The position numbers and the translations under genes are program-made. A stretch of DNA of 55,152 nucleotides from an uncultured Steroidobacter sp. GTDB taxonomy: Bacteria; Pseudomonadota; Gammaproteobacteria; Steroidobacterales; Steroidobacteraceae. Below, in pieces: positions 31,761-39,471 of the stretch (positions within the stretch are counted from its first letter, which is position 1; each line of letters opens with the position of its first letter). The stretch covers positions 1 through 55,152 of the forward strand of contig NZ_CALFXI010000065.1 of assembly GCF_937958065.1 (NCBI RefSeq). The letters run 5' to 3'. The notes under the pieces are model-generated. The model made no database searches, had not been told where the DNA came from, and saw only the letters and a program-made list of their open reading frames with translations.

Positions 31761-33359
31761 TCACGGTCCCGTCAATTCTTTGGCGGTCAGCACGCCCGAG
31801 ATGGCGGTGCGCGAGCCGTTCGCCGTGTAGCGGTATGCGCGCGGCTTCTCGCCCATCCACGCTGGATCGATGGCAAATCGCAATGCTTCCTCGGGAGCCG
31901 CAGAAAACGCATAGGCCTCCGAGCGCACGCCAAGCTCCGCGAGCCGCTGACGAATGTCGGACGCGGCGGCAATGGGATCAGTCGAGATCGTGACCACCTT
32001 GAGGGTCGGTTGCTTCTTTTGCAGGGCGGCGATGTTGCTCAGGGACTTCATGCAATAGACACATTCCAGGTCCCACATCACGACCCAGAACTCCGCGCCG
32101 GCATGCTGCTGCTCGATTTTGCGCAGCGTGTCGCGACTGAACGGTTTGATCGCGTCATCGCTGGTCGCCTCGCCGAGGTTCGCGACAGCGACGCCGTCAG
32201 CCTTGCGCCATACGATCAGCATCGACGAGTCGGTGCTCAGCACTCGCGGCTGATCGGACTCACCCTCCGTTCGCAAGGTCGGCCCCGGCGTGAAATGACG
32301 ACCGCCGTCCCTGGACAGCCACGATTCGACTCGAGTCGCCGTGCCATCGAAACGTTTCCAAACGACAGCCACGGTGTTGCCTCGTGCGGCGATGTCGGCG
32401 TGCATCGCTCCGACCGGTAACGGTTGCACGTTCGCCGGAGTCGAGCCGGCGAGGCGTCCATAGAACGCACGTCCCTCACCGTTGACTTGATTGAACCACA
32501 CCGCGTGACGAGTGCCGTCGGCGGCAATCGCGAGCGACGGGCCGTGATGTGGGCACGCGTCGATCTTCCAGCGATCCGTCGTGACCCGCTCGACCGCCAC
32601 GCCCTGCCCGACCGGCTTCAATACTGCGAAGGCATGATCCCGCTCGCTGCCAGGAAACACATGCCGCCACATTGCAACGGCACGGCCCTTGGAATCGAGC
32701 GTCAATGCAATCCGACAGCACTCGCAACTGTTGTCGGCGAGTTTGTAATCGCCTCGCCAGGTCGAGCCACGATCATCCGAATACGCGTAATAGATCGCCG
32801 CGCCGGCGTACTCTCGTTTCGCCGCCTGGGCGATGCCGAGATCGCGCTTGTCGATCCACGTCACCCAGACACGACCCGTTTGATCGACCAGTAGCGATTC
32901 GAAACGATGCGTGATGAGCTGCCGATCATGATGGACCACCGCGGGCGCCGACCAGCTCTTGCCGCCGTCCAGCGAGCGTGCAAAGCGAATGTCGCCCGTG
33001 AACTGAGCCGATGTCGGCGACGTCCAGGTCACATAGATCTCGCCGCGCGGACCGAACGCGATCTTCGGACGATTCTCGCCATCGGCGGAAACCGGCTCCG
33101 GTTTGGTCGTTACGCGAATCGCCGGCTGCCAGGTCTTGCCGTTGTCGTCCGAGCGCTCGACCATGACGTGAGCGTTCTTGTCGACCGGCTCACTGCGCAC
33201 GATCCATAGACGTTGCTGCTGATCGAACGCAGCGGTCGTGCCTAGTGCACGGCCATGCGACATCGCCGCGAGCGCCGGCTGACCCAGCATAGCGAGCGCG
33301 AGCGACACCAGTGCGCTCCAACGAATGACTGCACGGTAGCGAGAGTTGAGTGATTTCAT
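31761..33359 (-). CDS. Secreted BNR-repeat protein fused to a thioredoxin-like domain
   Basis: A 532-residue exported protein with a signal peptide ending QPALAA. Residues about 40-400 form a sialidase-like beta-propeller with BNR/Asp-box repeats (SDDNGKTW, SLDGGKSW, SDDRGSTW, SRDGGRHF). The propeller carries two unusual clusters, C-E-C-C (212-215) and C-P-H-H-G (269-273), that could bind copper. Residues about 405-530 are a thioredoxin-like domain with CVYC (433-436). No sialidase catalytic set is seen. Its ATG overlaps the TGA of the TonB receptor gene (ATGA), so translation is coupled. I infer a periplasmic metal-handling or thiol-reducing role with that receptor. Confidence 0.82.
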   Translation of the reverse strand: MKSLNSRYRAVIRWSALVSLALAMLGQPALAAMSHGRALGTTAAFDQQQRLWIVRSEPVDKNAHVMVERSDDNGKTWQPAIRVTTKPEPVSADGENRPKIAFGPRGEIYVTWTSPTSAQFTGDIRFARSLDGGKSWSAPAVVHHDRQLITHRFESLLVDQTGRVWVTWIDKRDLGIAQAAKREYAGAAIYYAYSDDRGSTWRGDYKLADNSCECCRIALTLDSKGRAVAMWRHVFPGSERDHAFAVLKPVGQGVAVERVTTDRWKIDACPHHGPSLAIAADGTRHAVWFNQVNGEGRAFYGRLAGSTPANVQPLPVGAMHADIAARGNTVAVVWKRFDGTATRVESWLSRDGGRHFTPGPTLRTEGESDQPRVLSTDSSMLIVWRKADGVAVANLGEATSDDAIKPFSRDTLRKIEQQHAGAEFWVVMWDLECVYCMKSLSNIAALQKKQPTLKVVTISTDPIAAASDIRQRLAELGVRSEAYAFSAAPEEALRFAIDPAWMGEKPRAYRYTANGSRTAISGVLTAKELTGP

Positions 33360-35647
33360 CGCGTGCCCTCGAATGACCAGCGCGCCTCGACGAATGCAGT
33401 GCGGCCTGGATAAGGATGGAATTGATATGCGCGCTCGTCGGTGAGGTTGTCCACCCCGAGCGCCAGCTCGATGTTGCTTCCCGTCGTGTAGGCGACCCGC
33501 GCATCCAACAGAGTGAAGCGCGATACGCCGCCGAACGTATTCGGATTGATGTCATTGTTTTCGAGGCTGCCGTACATGCGCCCCGAGTAACGGATGCCAA
33601 GGCTGGTCAGCCAGCGCTCGGTCGGCCGCCACACCGCTTGCAGATTGCCGCGCCAGTCCGGAACGCGAGGCCAGACGTTGCCAACCGACACCGGGTAGTT
33701 GTCATTCTCCAGGATCTTGGCCCGCGCATACGCCAGACTGCCTTCGAAGGCGAGCGCTGGCAGCGATGGCGGAGCAATGGTGAATGCCGTTTCGATGCCG
33801 CGCGTACGCACGCGGCCGACGTTCTGCACAGTCATGACTCTCGGCGTCACGTTGACATCGGTCTGACTGAAGATGCTGTCTCGCACGTCATCCTGGAACA
33901 AGGATGCGCGCAGCTTGCCCCAGCTCAACCAGCGCTCGACCGTGAAGTCCACCGAGTCGGAACGCTCCGGCTGCAGATTCGGATCGTTGACGTTGATGGT
34001 TCCGTTGGTGGTCGTGCCTTGGAACAGCTCTGGCACGGTCGGGAAACGGACGCCACGGCCGGCGCTCAAGCGCAGGGTCCAGTCATTGTTCGGCTTGTAG
34101 GCCAGCGATGCCTTGGGCGAGAGGGCGCTGTCGTTTCGCGCAGGATAGTTCTGAGAATCGTCAGTGGTGCGCTGACCGCCGTCGAACGCCGCCCAATCTT
34201 CATACCGCGCGCCCAAGGTCAGCGACCAGCGCTCGCCCAGCCGCCACTCGTCCTGCAGGTACCAGGCTTCCAGACGCGTCTTGCCGAACACGATCTGCGT
34301 CTGCGCACCGTTGGTGACGTTGTAGACCGGGTTGAACAGCTGGTACTCATTGCGATGAAAGCCCATCGCGAGCGTGTGCCTGCCACCGGTCCAGTCGTCG
34401 GCGAACGGCGTGTACACGCCCTGCATTTCGAAGGTCTGCCAACCGGTGCCGTCCCGCTGCGTTCTGGTCGGATCGGGCGAGCCGAGGGGACCGGCGCCGT
34501 TGCGATAGCCCTCGACGAGCGAGTCTTCGAGAATGTCGTAACGGGAATACACCAGCGAGCCGTTCCACCCCTTGGGTCGCGTGGTCCGTAACGTCGTGCC
34601 CCACTGCCGATGTTCTTCCTTACGTATGCTGGGCAGGAATGCGTTGCCGGGAACCTCGAAGCCAATGCCATCGGCGCTCACCCGCCCCGACCACACTTCA
34701 TTGCCGGCCGCATCGCGCATCAAGGTTCGATTCTCGTTGTCGGTGTCGTTGCGCCAGAGCGCGATGAAACCTTCGATGTCGAGCCAGTCCGTGAGTGCGT
34801 AGCCACCGCGCAGCTTCACTTGATCCTGGATGGTGTGATCGATGGCACCGCCGTTGGCACCGAAAACTGCGCGTCGTCGGCCTCGTGGATCGGTGTCGAA
34901 TCGCACGCCAGTGACCGGCGTCAGCGGCCCTGCAACGGCAGGGAATTGCCCAGCGTCGGTGGCGGACACGGTGTAGTACTGCATGGGATGCCCGGTCGCG
35001 TCCTGGCGATTCGCGGCAAGCGTGAACCACACATTGTTTTTGAAGCGATCGCCGAGAAACGCGGACACCTGATAGCCGGTGTAGTCCTCGTCGATGCCGT
35101 ACTCGTCGAAGTGCTCGGCGAATGCCGTGGTTCGCACGCTCGTCTCGAAGTCATCGGGCCGCCGCGTGCGGATCGCCACGGTGGTGCCGATGGAGTTGCC
35201 CGGATACGTCGCCGAGTACGGCCCATACAGCACATCGATGCGCTCGATCTCCTCCGGCGCCACCATGTTCCAGCGTGGCGCGTCGTACTGGCCCAGGAAG
35301 TTCGACAGCAGATAGCCGTCCATGAACACCAGGCCGCGAGCCGGCTGCAACGTCGAAAAGCTGCGGCCGCCGATCAACGAATTGCGGTCGCCTATGTATC
35401 GCTTACGGATGGTCAGATTGGGCAGATAGTTGAGTGCGTCCTCCGGGTTGAACAGATTCTGGGTGCGCAGCTCGGCGGCGGTCTTCGACGCCGTCGTGTT
35501 GGGCACATCCACACCGGTTCGCTCGCGCGCGCCGGTCACCGTGATTGCATCGATCAATTTGTCCGTCGCCACGCCTTGAGCGCGCGCGCAGACAGGCGCG
35601 CCGATGGCCAAAGCCATCGTCGTCGCGAGAATAGTTCGGGTGTCCAT
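33356..35647 (-). CDS. TonB-dependent receptor, probably copper-related
   Basis: A 763-residue receptor with a signal peptide (ALAIGAPVCARAQ), a TonB-box-like stretch (DAITVTGARERT), a plug (about residues 50-180, with FMDGYLLSNF and IERIDVLYGPYSATYPGNSIGTTV) and a barrel ending FVEARWSFEGTR. The plug ending IAIRTRRP and the DALNYLPNLTIRKRYIGDRNS stretch resemble OprC/NosA-type copper receptors, though this rests on memory. The cargo call rests mainly on the neighbours: a DUF2946 gene 124 bp upstream and the CECC/CPHHG protein overlapping downstream by 4 bp. Confidence 0.85.
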   Translation of the reverse strand: MDTRTILATTMALAIGAPVCARAQGVATDKLIDAITVTGARERTGVDVPNTTASKTAAELRTQNLFNPEDALNYLPNLTIRKRYIGDRNSLIGGRSFSTLQPARGLVFMDGYLLSNFLGQYDAPRWNMVAPEEIERIDVLYGPYSATYPGNSIGTTVAIRTRRPDDFETSVRTTAFAEHFDEYGIDEDYTGYQVSAFLGDRFKNNVWFTLAANRQDATGHPMQYYTVSATDAGQFPAVAGPLTPVTGVRFDTDPRGRRRAVFGANGGAIDHTIQDQVKLRGGYALTDWLDIEGFIALWRNDTDNENRTLMRDAAGNEVWSGRVSADGIGFEVPGNAFLPSIRKEEHRQWGTTLRTTRPKGWNGSLVYSRYDILEDSLVEGYRNGAGPLGSPDPTRTQRDGTGWQTFEMQGVYTPFADDWTGGRHTLAMGFHRNEYQLFNPVYNVTNGAQTQIVFGKTRLEAWYLQDEWRLGERWSLTLGARYEDWAAFDGGQRTTDDSQNYPARNDSALSPKASLAYKPNNDWTLRLSAGRGVRFPTVPELFQGTTTNGTINVNDPNLQPERSDSVDFTVERWLSWGKLRASLFQDDVRDSIFSQTDVNVTPRVMTVQNVGRVRTRGIETAFTIAPPSLPALAFEGSLAYARAKILENDNYPVSVGNVWPRVPDWRGNLQAVWRPTERWLTSLGIRYSGRMYGSLENNDINPNTFGGVSRFTLLDARVAYTTGSNIELALGVDNLTDERAYQFHPYPGRTAFVEARWSFEGTR

Positions 35648-35771
35648 GAAATCGACTCCAGACCTTCGCCGCCGCGATGTTTGGTCGCGGCTCTCAAGGG
35701 CGCGGAACGATCAGGAGCGAGCAGCAGTGCCCGCGAGCCTGACAGTCGGGGCGCCCTCACTGTGATCAATG

Positions 35772-36194
35772 TCAGGCGAGGGTGGGAGGACCGCGAATAC
35801 GATCGGCGCGAACCGGCCCGACACGGAAGGTCGGTGCGGAAAGATAGGAAACAGGTTCGTCGCGGGGCGCGTCGGATGCGCCGGCGAGATAAGGAATGTC
35901 ACAAACCGTGGCCGATGCGACCAGCGAGAACGGACACGGTGCGTTGTCATCGTCGTGCGACGGCGATGACTGATCCGCTGCGTCGCCACGATGCATGCCT
36001 TCGTGATGCTCGGCATGCGCATGCTGCTGCATCGGCTCGGAAGAGCTCAGCGGCTGCACCACGCCCGACGGGCAGAACATCAGGTGCAGCTGGCCCGCAT
36101 GCACCGACAGCATGAAGCCAGTAGGGATCAGCGCCCGCATCACCAGCAGCGGGAGGATCCAGAGGCTCAGCAGTTTGAGGTGATGGCGACACAT
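35772..36194 (-). CDS. DUF2946 family protein (copper-linked)
   Basis: A 140-residue exported protein that starts MCRHHLKLL, has a hydrophobic segment (about residues 7-30) and the family-typical ALIPTGFML, then a His/Asp/Ser-rich middle (MQQHAHAEHHEGMH, about 55-68) and a CPFS cysteine. It closes with RIRGPPTLA, the ending common in DUF2946. The family is tied to copper homeostasis and often sits by TonB-dependent copper receptors, as here. The frame is open upstream to 36395, but the extension has no signal or ribosome binding site and is rejected. It is probably the first gene of a three-gene operon. Confidence 0.82.
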   Translation of the reverse strand: MCRHHLKLLSLWILPLLVMRALIPTGFMLSVHAGQLHLMFCPSGVVQPLSSSEPMQQHAHAEHHEGMHRGDAADQSSPSHDDDNAPCPFSLVASATVCDIPYLAGASDAPRDEPVSYLSAPTFRVGPVRADRIRGPPTLA

Positions 36195-36411
36195 GACTGC
36201 GGGCGGGAGTATACGCCCGATACATCGCGACCAGACACCTTCGCGGGGTAGGCAAGTTGCCCTACCTGCGAAGTGCAACCGGTCGTCGGGTCCCTCCGGC
36301 ATCGTCAAAAAGGGAGGTCCCCTTTTAGAGCCGGTCTCTTTTTGAGCATTTTGCCGGTTGCGACCTGTGCCTAGCATGCCCCCATCCAATAACACCGATG
36401 GGGAGCTTCGA

Positions 36412-36795
36412 ATGGATACCGAGCTGTGCGAACACGTCGATATTTATGAACAGGTCCGTGAAGCGGTGCGGCAGGCCGTCAGCGATACCCTGGCCCGCAT
36501 CGCCAGCCGCGACGATTTGAACACCCTGCTGCTGCAACTCATGCCGGCCCGGACGGCTGACAACGTCGTGCGCGTCTCGCCGCCCCCTCCGGCCTCGGTT
36601 CCGAGCTCGGTTCGGCTGACACCACGCGAGCAGGAGATCCTCGAGCGGATCACCGCGGGCGACAGCAATAAAGAAATCGCCCGCGCCTTCGATCTGAGTC
36701 TGCATACGGTGAAACGTCACGTCGCGAACATCCTGACCAAGCTCGGCGTCAGCTCACGCGTGCAGGCGGCAACCTGGGCGTACGCACGTCACTGA
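36412..36795 (+). CDS. Solo LuxR-type HTH regulator
   Basis: A 127-residue protein. The C-terminal half (about residues 65-127) is a GerE/LuxR DNA-binding domain: LTPREQEILERITAGDSNKEIA, then LHTVKRHVANILTKLGVSSR. The N-terminal 60 residues are helical and unfamiliar, with no receiver or acyl-homoserine-lactone domain. It may be a DNA-binding subunit controlled by oligomerisation. ATG 36412 follows GGGGAGCTTCGA, a strong ribosome binding site. Its TGA shares one base with the next ATG (TGATG), so translation is coupled. In the 217-bp gap upstream, AAAAGGG-AGGTC-CCCTTTT near 36307-36327 is an inverted repeat that could be an operator. Confidence 0.88.
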   Translation: MDTELCEHVDIYEQVREAVRQAVSDTLARIASRDDLNTLLLQLMPARTADNVVRVSPPPPASVPSSVRLTPREQEILERITAGDSNKEIARAFDLSLHTVKRHVANILTKLGVSSRVQAATWAYARH

Positions 36796-37670
36796 TGACA
36801 TCGCCCTCGGTCATGCTGTCCCCGGAGCACATTCTCCAGACGGGCTTCGGTTTCCGCGCTTCGCATACGCTGCTGTCGGCGATTGAAATTGGATTGTTCA
36901 CGGAGCTTGGCAAAGGGCCGCGCACGAATCGTCAATTGCGTCGCTCGCTGCGCCTGAGTCAAAGCGGCGTCGCCGATCTGGTGGAGCCGCTCGTGGCGTT
37001 GGGCTTTCTGGAGCGTGAAGGCGATGACGCCGGCGCCGTGTACGTCAACAGTCGCGAGAGCGGGCATTTCCTGGACCGCAACAGCCCGGGCTATCTGGGC
37101 GATGTCCTGTTGGAAAGTGCCCGACCGCGCACGGGGTCAGCGCGGTCGAAGTCGTTGGCCACCGGATTGCTGACCATTGCGGCGTTGTTGCTGGCCGACC
37201 GCTTCGATTTCTCTCGATATCGAACGATGCTCGATATCGGCAGCACGCGCGGCGTCCTCGCCAGGTCCATCGCGGCCCGGCATGCCCATTTGCATTGCAC
37301 GAGGCTTGCCCTGCCCGCCCGGCAAGCTGCCAGCCTCCCTCCTGTGCCTCGGGCCGATGTCATCGTGACTCCGATGATCTTGCGGCACTTCGATGCGACC
37401 GCCCGGGGTCAGTTCCTCGCGCGTGCCTGTCGATCTGTGGCACCGGCCGGCTGCCTGATCGCCATCGAGCTGCTGACCGGCGAGGAGCGGCGTCGAAGCC
37501 CGGCCGGTTCGCTCGCGGCGCTCTGGGGCAGCGCAGCCCATCGGAATCGAGCATTGAGCTGGTCGGATCTCGACGAGGGCTGTCGTGCCGCCGGCTTCGA
37601 GCGCACCGAGTTGTTGCCGTTGATCGGTCCGCTGACCGCAACGCTCGCGTACAAGCCGCCAAAACAGTAA
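36795..37670 (+). CDS. Degenerate class I O-methyltransferase
   Basis: A 291-residue protein with the two-part layout of acetylserotonin/hydroxyindole-type O-methyltransferases: an N-terminal winged-helix dimerisation domain (about residues 10-105) and a Rossmann part (about 145-285). The glycine-rich SAM motif reads MLDIGSTRGVLARSIAA and lacks the usual GGG, the expected D-L-P reads A-L-P, and the loop before the GD motif is shortened. It is about 50 residues below the usual 330-350. SAM binding is therefore doubtful; a regulatory or binding role is possible. It is coupled to the LuxR-type gene upstream by a one-base overlap. Confidence 0.72.
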   Translation: MTSPSVMLSPEHILQTGFGFRASHTLLSAIEIGLFTELGKGPRTNRQLRRSLRLSQSGVADLVEPLVALGFLEREGDDAGAVYVNSRESGHFLDRNSPGYLGDVLLESARPRTGSARSKSLATGLLTIAALLLADRFDFSRYRTMLDIGSTRGVLARSIAARHAHLHCTRLALPARQAASLPPVPRADVIVTPMILRHFDATARGQFLARACRSVAPAGCLIAIELLTGEERRRSPAGSLAALWGSAAHRNRALSWSDLDEGCRAAGFERTELLPLIGPLTATLAYKPPKQ

Positions 37671-37782
37671 ACCTGTCGACCTTGCTGACACTTTGCGGCT
37701 CGCCTGCACACCGGCGGCCACTGCGCACGCGCATCCGTTAGAATTCCGCGAAAACTTCAGCCCAAGGTCCGTCTTAGAGATC

Positions 37783-38772
37783 ATGGCTCGCAGCGACGCT
37801 CCTGCCCGCGCCTTCTCCCGGTTGCGCTATCGGCCGGTGGCGCGTCGTGATGTCCCCGAGTGTTTCGAGCTGCTGCCGCCCTGGCTCGGCATGAATCAGC
37901 AACAGATCGCGGACGCCATGCAGGTGTGGGACACGCTGGTCGACGAGCCCTCGCTCTACTCGGGCCTGATCGAAGATCTGGCACTACCGGTGGGCAAGCG
38001 CATCCAGGCATGGGGAGTCACGCTCATCGTGCCGCAAACCCTTGTGCGCCGGCTGGCTCTGGACGATCAGCCGCAGGCGTTCATGACCCGTCGTATCTAC
38101 AGCGCGCTGCGCGACGGCAGTTTCAAGCCGATGACCGATCGTGAGATCGGCATCGAGAATGCCCGCGGCGAGCTGACGATGATGATCCTGCACTTCTCCC
38201 AACGCGATCACGACATCAGCCAGCCTTACGTGCAGGACGTGATCACGATGGCGAACGACACCTTCCGCGTCTTTCATGACGGCTTCAATCTGCGCGCCGT
38301 GTACTACGAAACGGGCGAGATCAACGATCGGGTCGCGGTGGCGTCCGGCTTCATCCGGCGTCAGTATTCCAACCCCGAAATATTCCAGACGTTGCCGCGC
38401 GAGCATCAGCCAGCTTTCTTCGGCCTGACCCGCGAGCAGGCCAGGAACCTGTTGCCCGGCTCGCCGGCCCGCAATTGTTTTCAGAACCAGCCGCCGCTGT
38501 TCACGTTCTCGGCCTCGCAACGCCGGTTGCTGTGGTTTGCCTTGTTCGACGATTCCGACGATGCGCTGATGCCATTGCTCGATGTTTCCGTCCACGGCTT
38601 GAAGAAGCTGTGGCGCGGCATCTATGAACGCATCGAAGACCGCATGCCCGAGTTCTTCGGCGACAGCACCGGTGGCGACGAAGGTAAGCGTGGCCCCGAG
38701 AAACGCCGGCAAGTACTCGCGTACGTGCGCCAACGGCCAGAAGAATTGAGGCCCTGGTCCAGCGCTGACTGA
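37783..38772 (+). CDS. Unknown protein with C-terminal HTH-like block
   Basis: A 329-residue cytoplasmic protein I can assign only partly. The N-terminal part (about residues 1-80) and a middle region with IARGELTMMILHFSQRDHDISQPYVQD-like strands show no family I can name. The last about 80 residues (TFSASQRRLLWFALFDDSDDALMPLLDVSVHGLKKLWRGIYERI and GPEKRRQVLAYVRQRPEELRPW) resemble the C-terminal helix-turn-helix of a LuxR-related regulator group I recall from Burkholderiales. ATG 37783 follows AGAGA. Its TGA directly abuts the stop of the convergent kdpE (TGATCA). Confidence 0.6.
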   Translation: MARSDAPARAFSRLRYRPVARRDVPECFELLPPWLGMNQQQIADAMQVWDTLVDEPSLYSGLIEDLALPVGKRIQAWGVTLIVPQTLVRRLALDDQPQAFMTRRIYSALRDGSFKPMTDREIGIENARGELTMMILHFSQRDHDISQPYVQDVITMANDTFRVFHDGFNLRAVYYETGEINDRVAVASGFIRRQYSNPEIFQTLPREHQPAFFGLTREQARNLLPGSPARNCFQNQPPLFTFSASQRRLLWFALFDDSDDALMPLLDVSVHGLKKLWRGIYERIEDRMPEFFGDSTGGDEGKRGPEKRRQVLAYVRQRPEELRPWSSAD

Positions 38773-39471
38773 TCATTCGGCCGGCAGCAACAGCCGATAG
38801 CCCACGCCCGCCTCGGTCAGCAGGTATTGCGGCCGGGCTGGGTCGGGTTCGAGCTTCTGGCGCAGGTTCTTGATGCACACTCGCAGGCTCCTGGTATCGC
38901 CGAGCTTGTCCGGCCCCCATGCCTCGCTGATCAGCTGGCGTTGCGTAACGATCATGCCCGCCTGCCGCGCCAGACTTTCCAGGACTCGATATTCCAGCGG
39001 CGTAAAGTGCACGTCACCGTCCGGCCCGACCGCCTGTCGGCGAGTCAGGTCGATCGCAATCGAGCCGATGTCCAAATGGGATACGTGCTCGGCGCTGCGC
39101 ACGTTCCTTCTCAGCGCCGCACGCACGCGAGCGAGCAACTCCGGAGCGCTGAAAGGTTTCGTGACATAGTCATCCGCGCCCGCATCGAGCGCTTCGATCT
39201 TTTGCGCTTCCATGGTCCGCGCCGACAGCACGACGATCGGGAGCGGCGACCAGCCGCGAACGGCACGAATGACCTTGAGGCCGTCGGCATCGGGCAGGCC
39301 CAGATCGATCAGCAACAGATCCGGTTTGTGACTCTTCGCCTCGATGATTGCGCGCGCCGCGGTTTCGGTTTCGATGACTCGATAACCCGCGGTCTTGAGC
39401 AACGTGCGCAGGATGCCGCGGATGTCGGGTTCATCCTCGACCACCAGCACCTGATGCAGCGCTTGTGTCAC
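38773..39471 (-). CDS. kdpE: KdpE-type response regulator
   Basis: A 232-residue OmpR/PhoB-type regulator. The receiver has the acidic pair in VVEDEPD, phospho-acceptor Asp56 (LLIDLGLPD), conserved serine in LSAR and lysine in VTKPF. The C-terminal winged helix follows (about residues 135-230, with LTPLEYRVLE-type spacing as FTPLEYRVLESLARQ and RSLRVCIKNLRQKLE). It forms a pair with KdpD by a 4-bp overlap. No kdpFABC potassium pump genes lie on either side, so the target promoters must be elsewhere or different. Its stop touches the stop of the convergent unknown gene. Confidence 0.95.
   Translation of the reverse strand: MTQALHQVLVVEDEPDIRGILRTLLKTAGYRVIETETAARAIIEAKSHKPDLLLIDLGLPDADGLKVIRAVRGWSPLPIVVLSARTMEAQKIEALDAGADDYVTKPFSAPELLARVRAALRRNVRSAEHVSHLDIGSIAIDLTRRQAVGPDGDVHFTPLEYRVLESLARQAGMIVTQRQLISEAWGPDKLGDTRSLRVCIKNLRQKLEPDPARPQYLLTEAGVGYRLLLPAE

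Noticed and set aside
30282..32420. Long plus-strand open frame across the amidase and BNR genes.
   Set aside because: It crosses two well-supported minus-strand genes and has an Arg/Ala/His-rich product without any recognisable domain.
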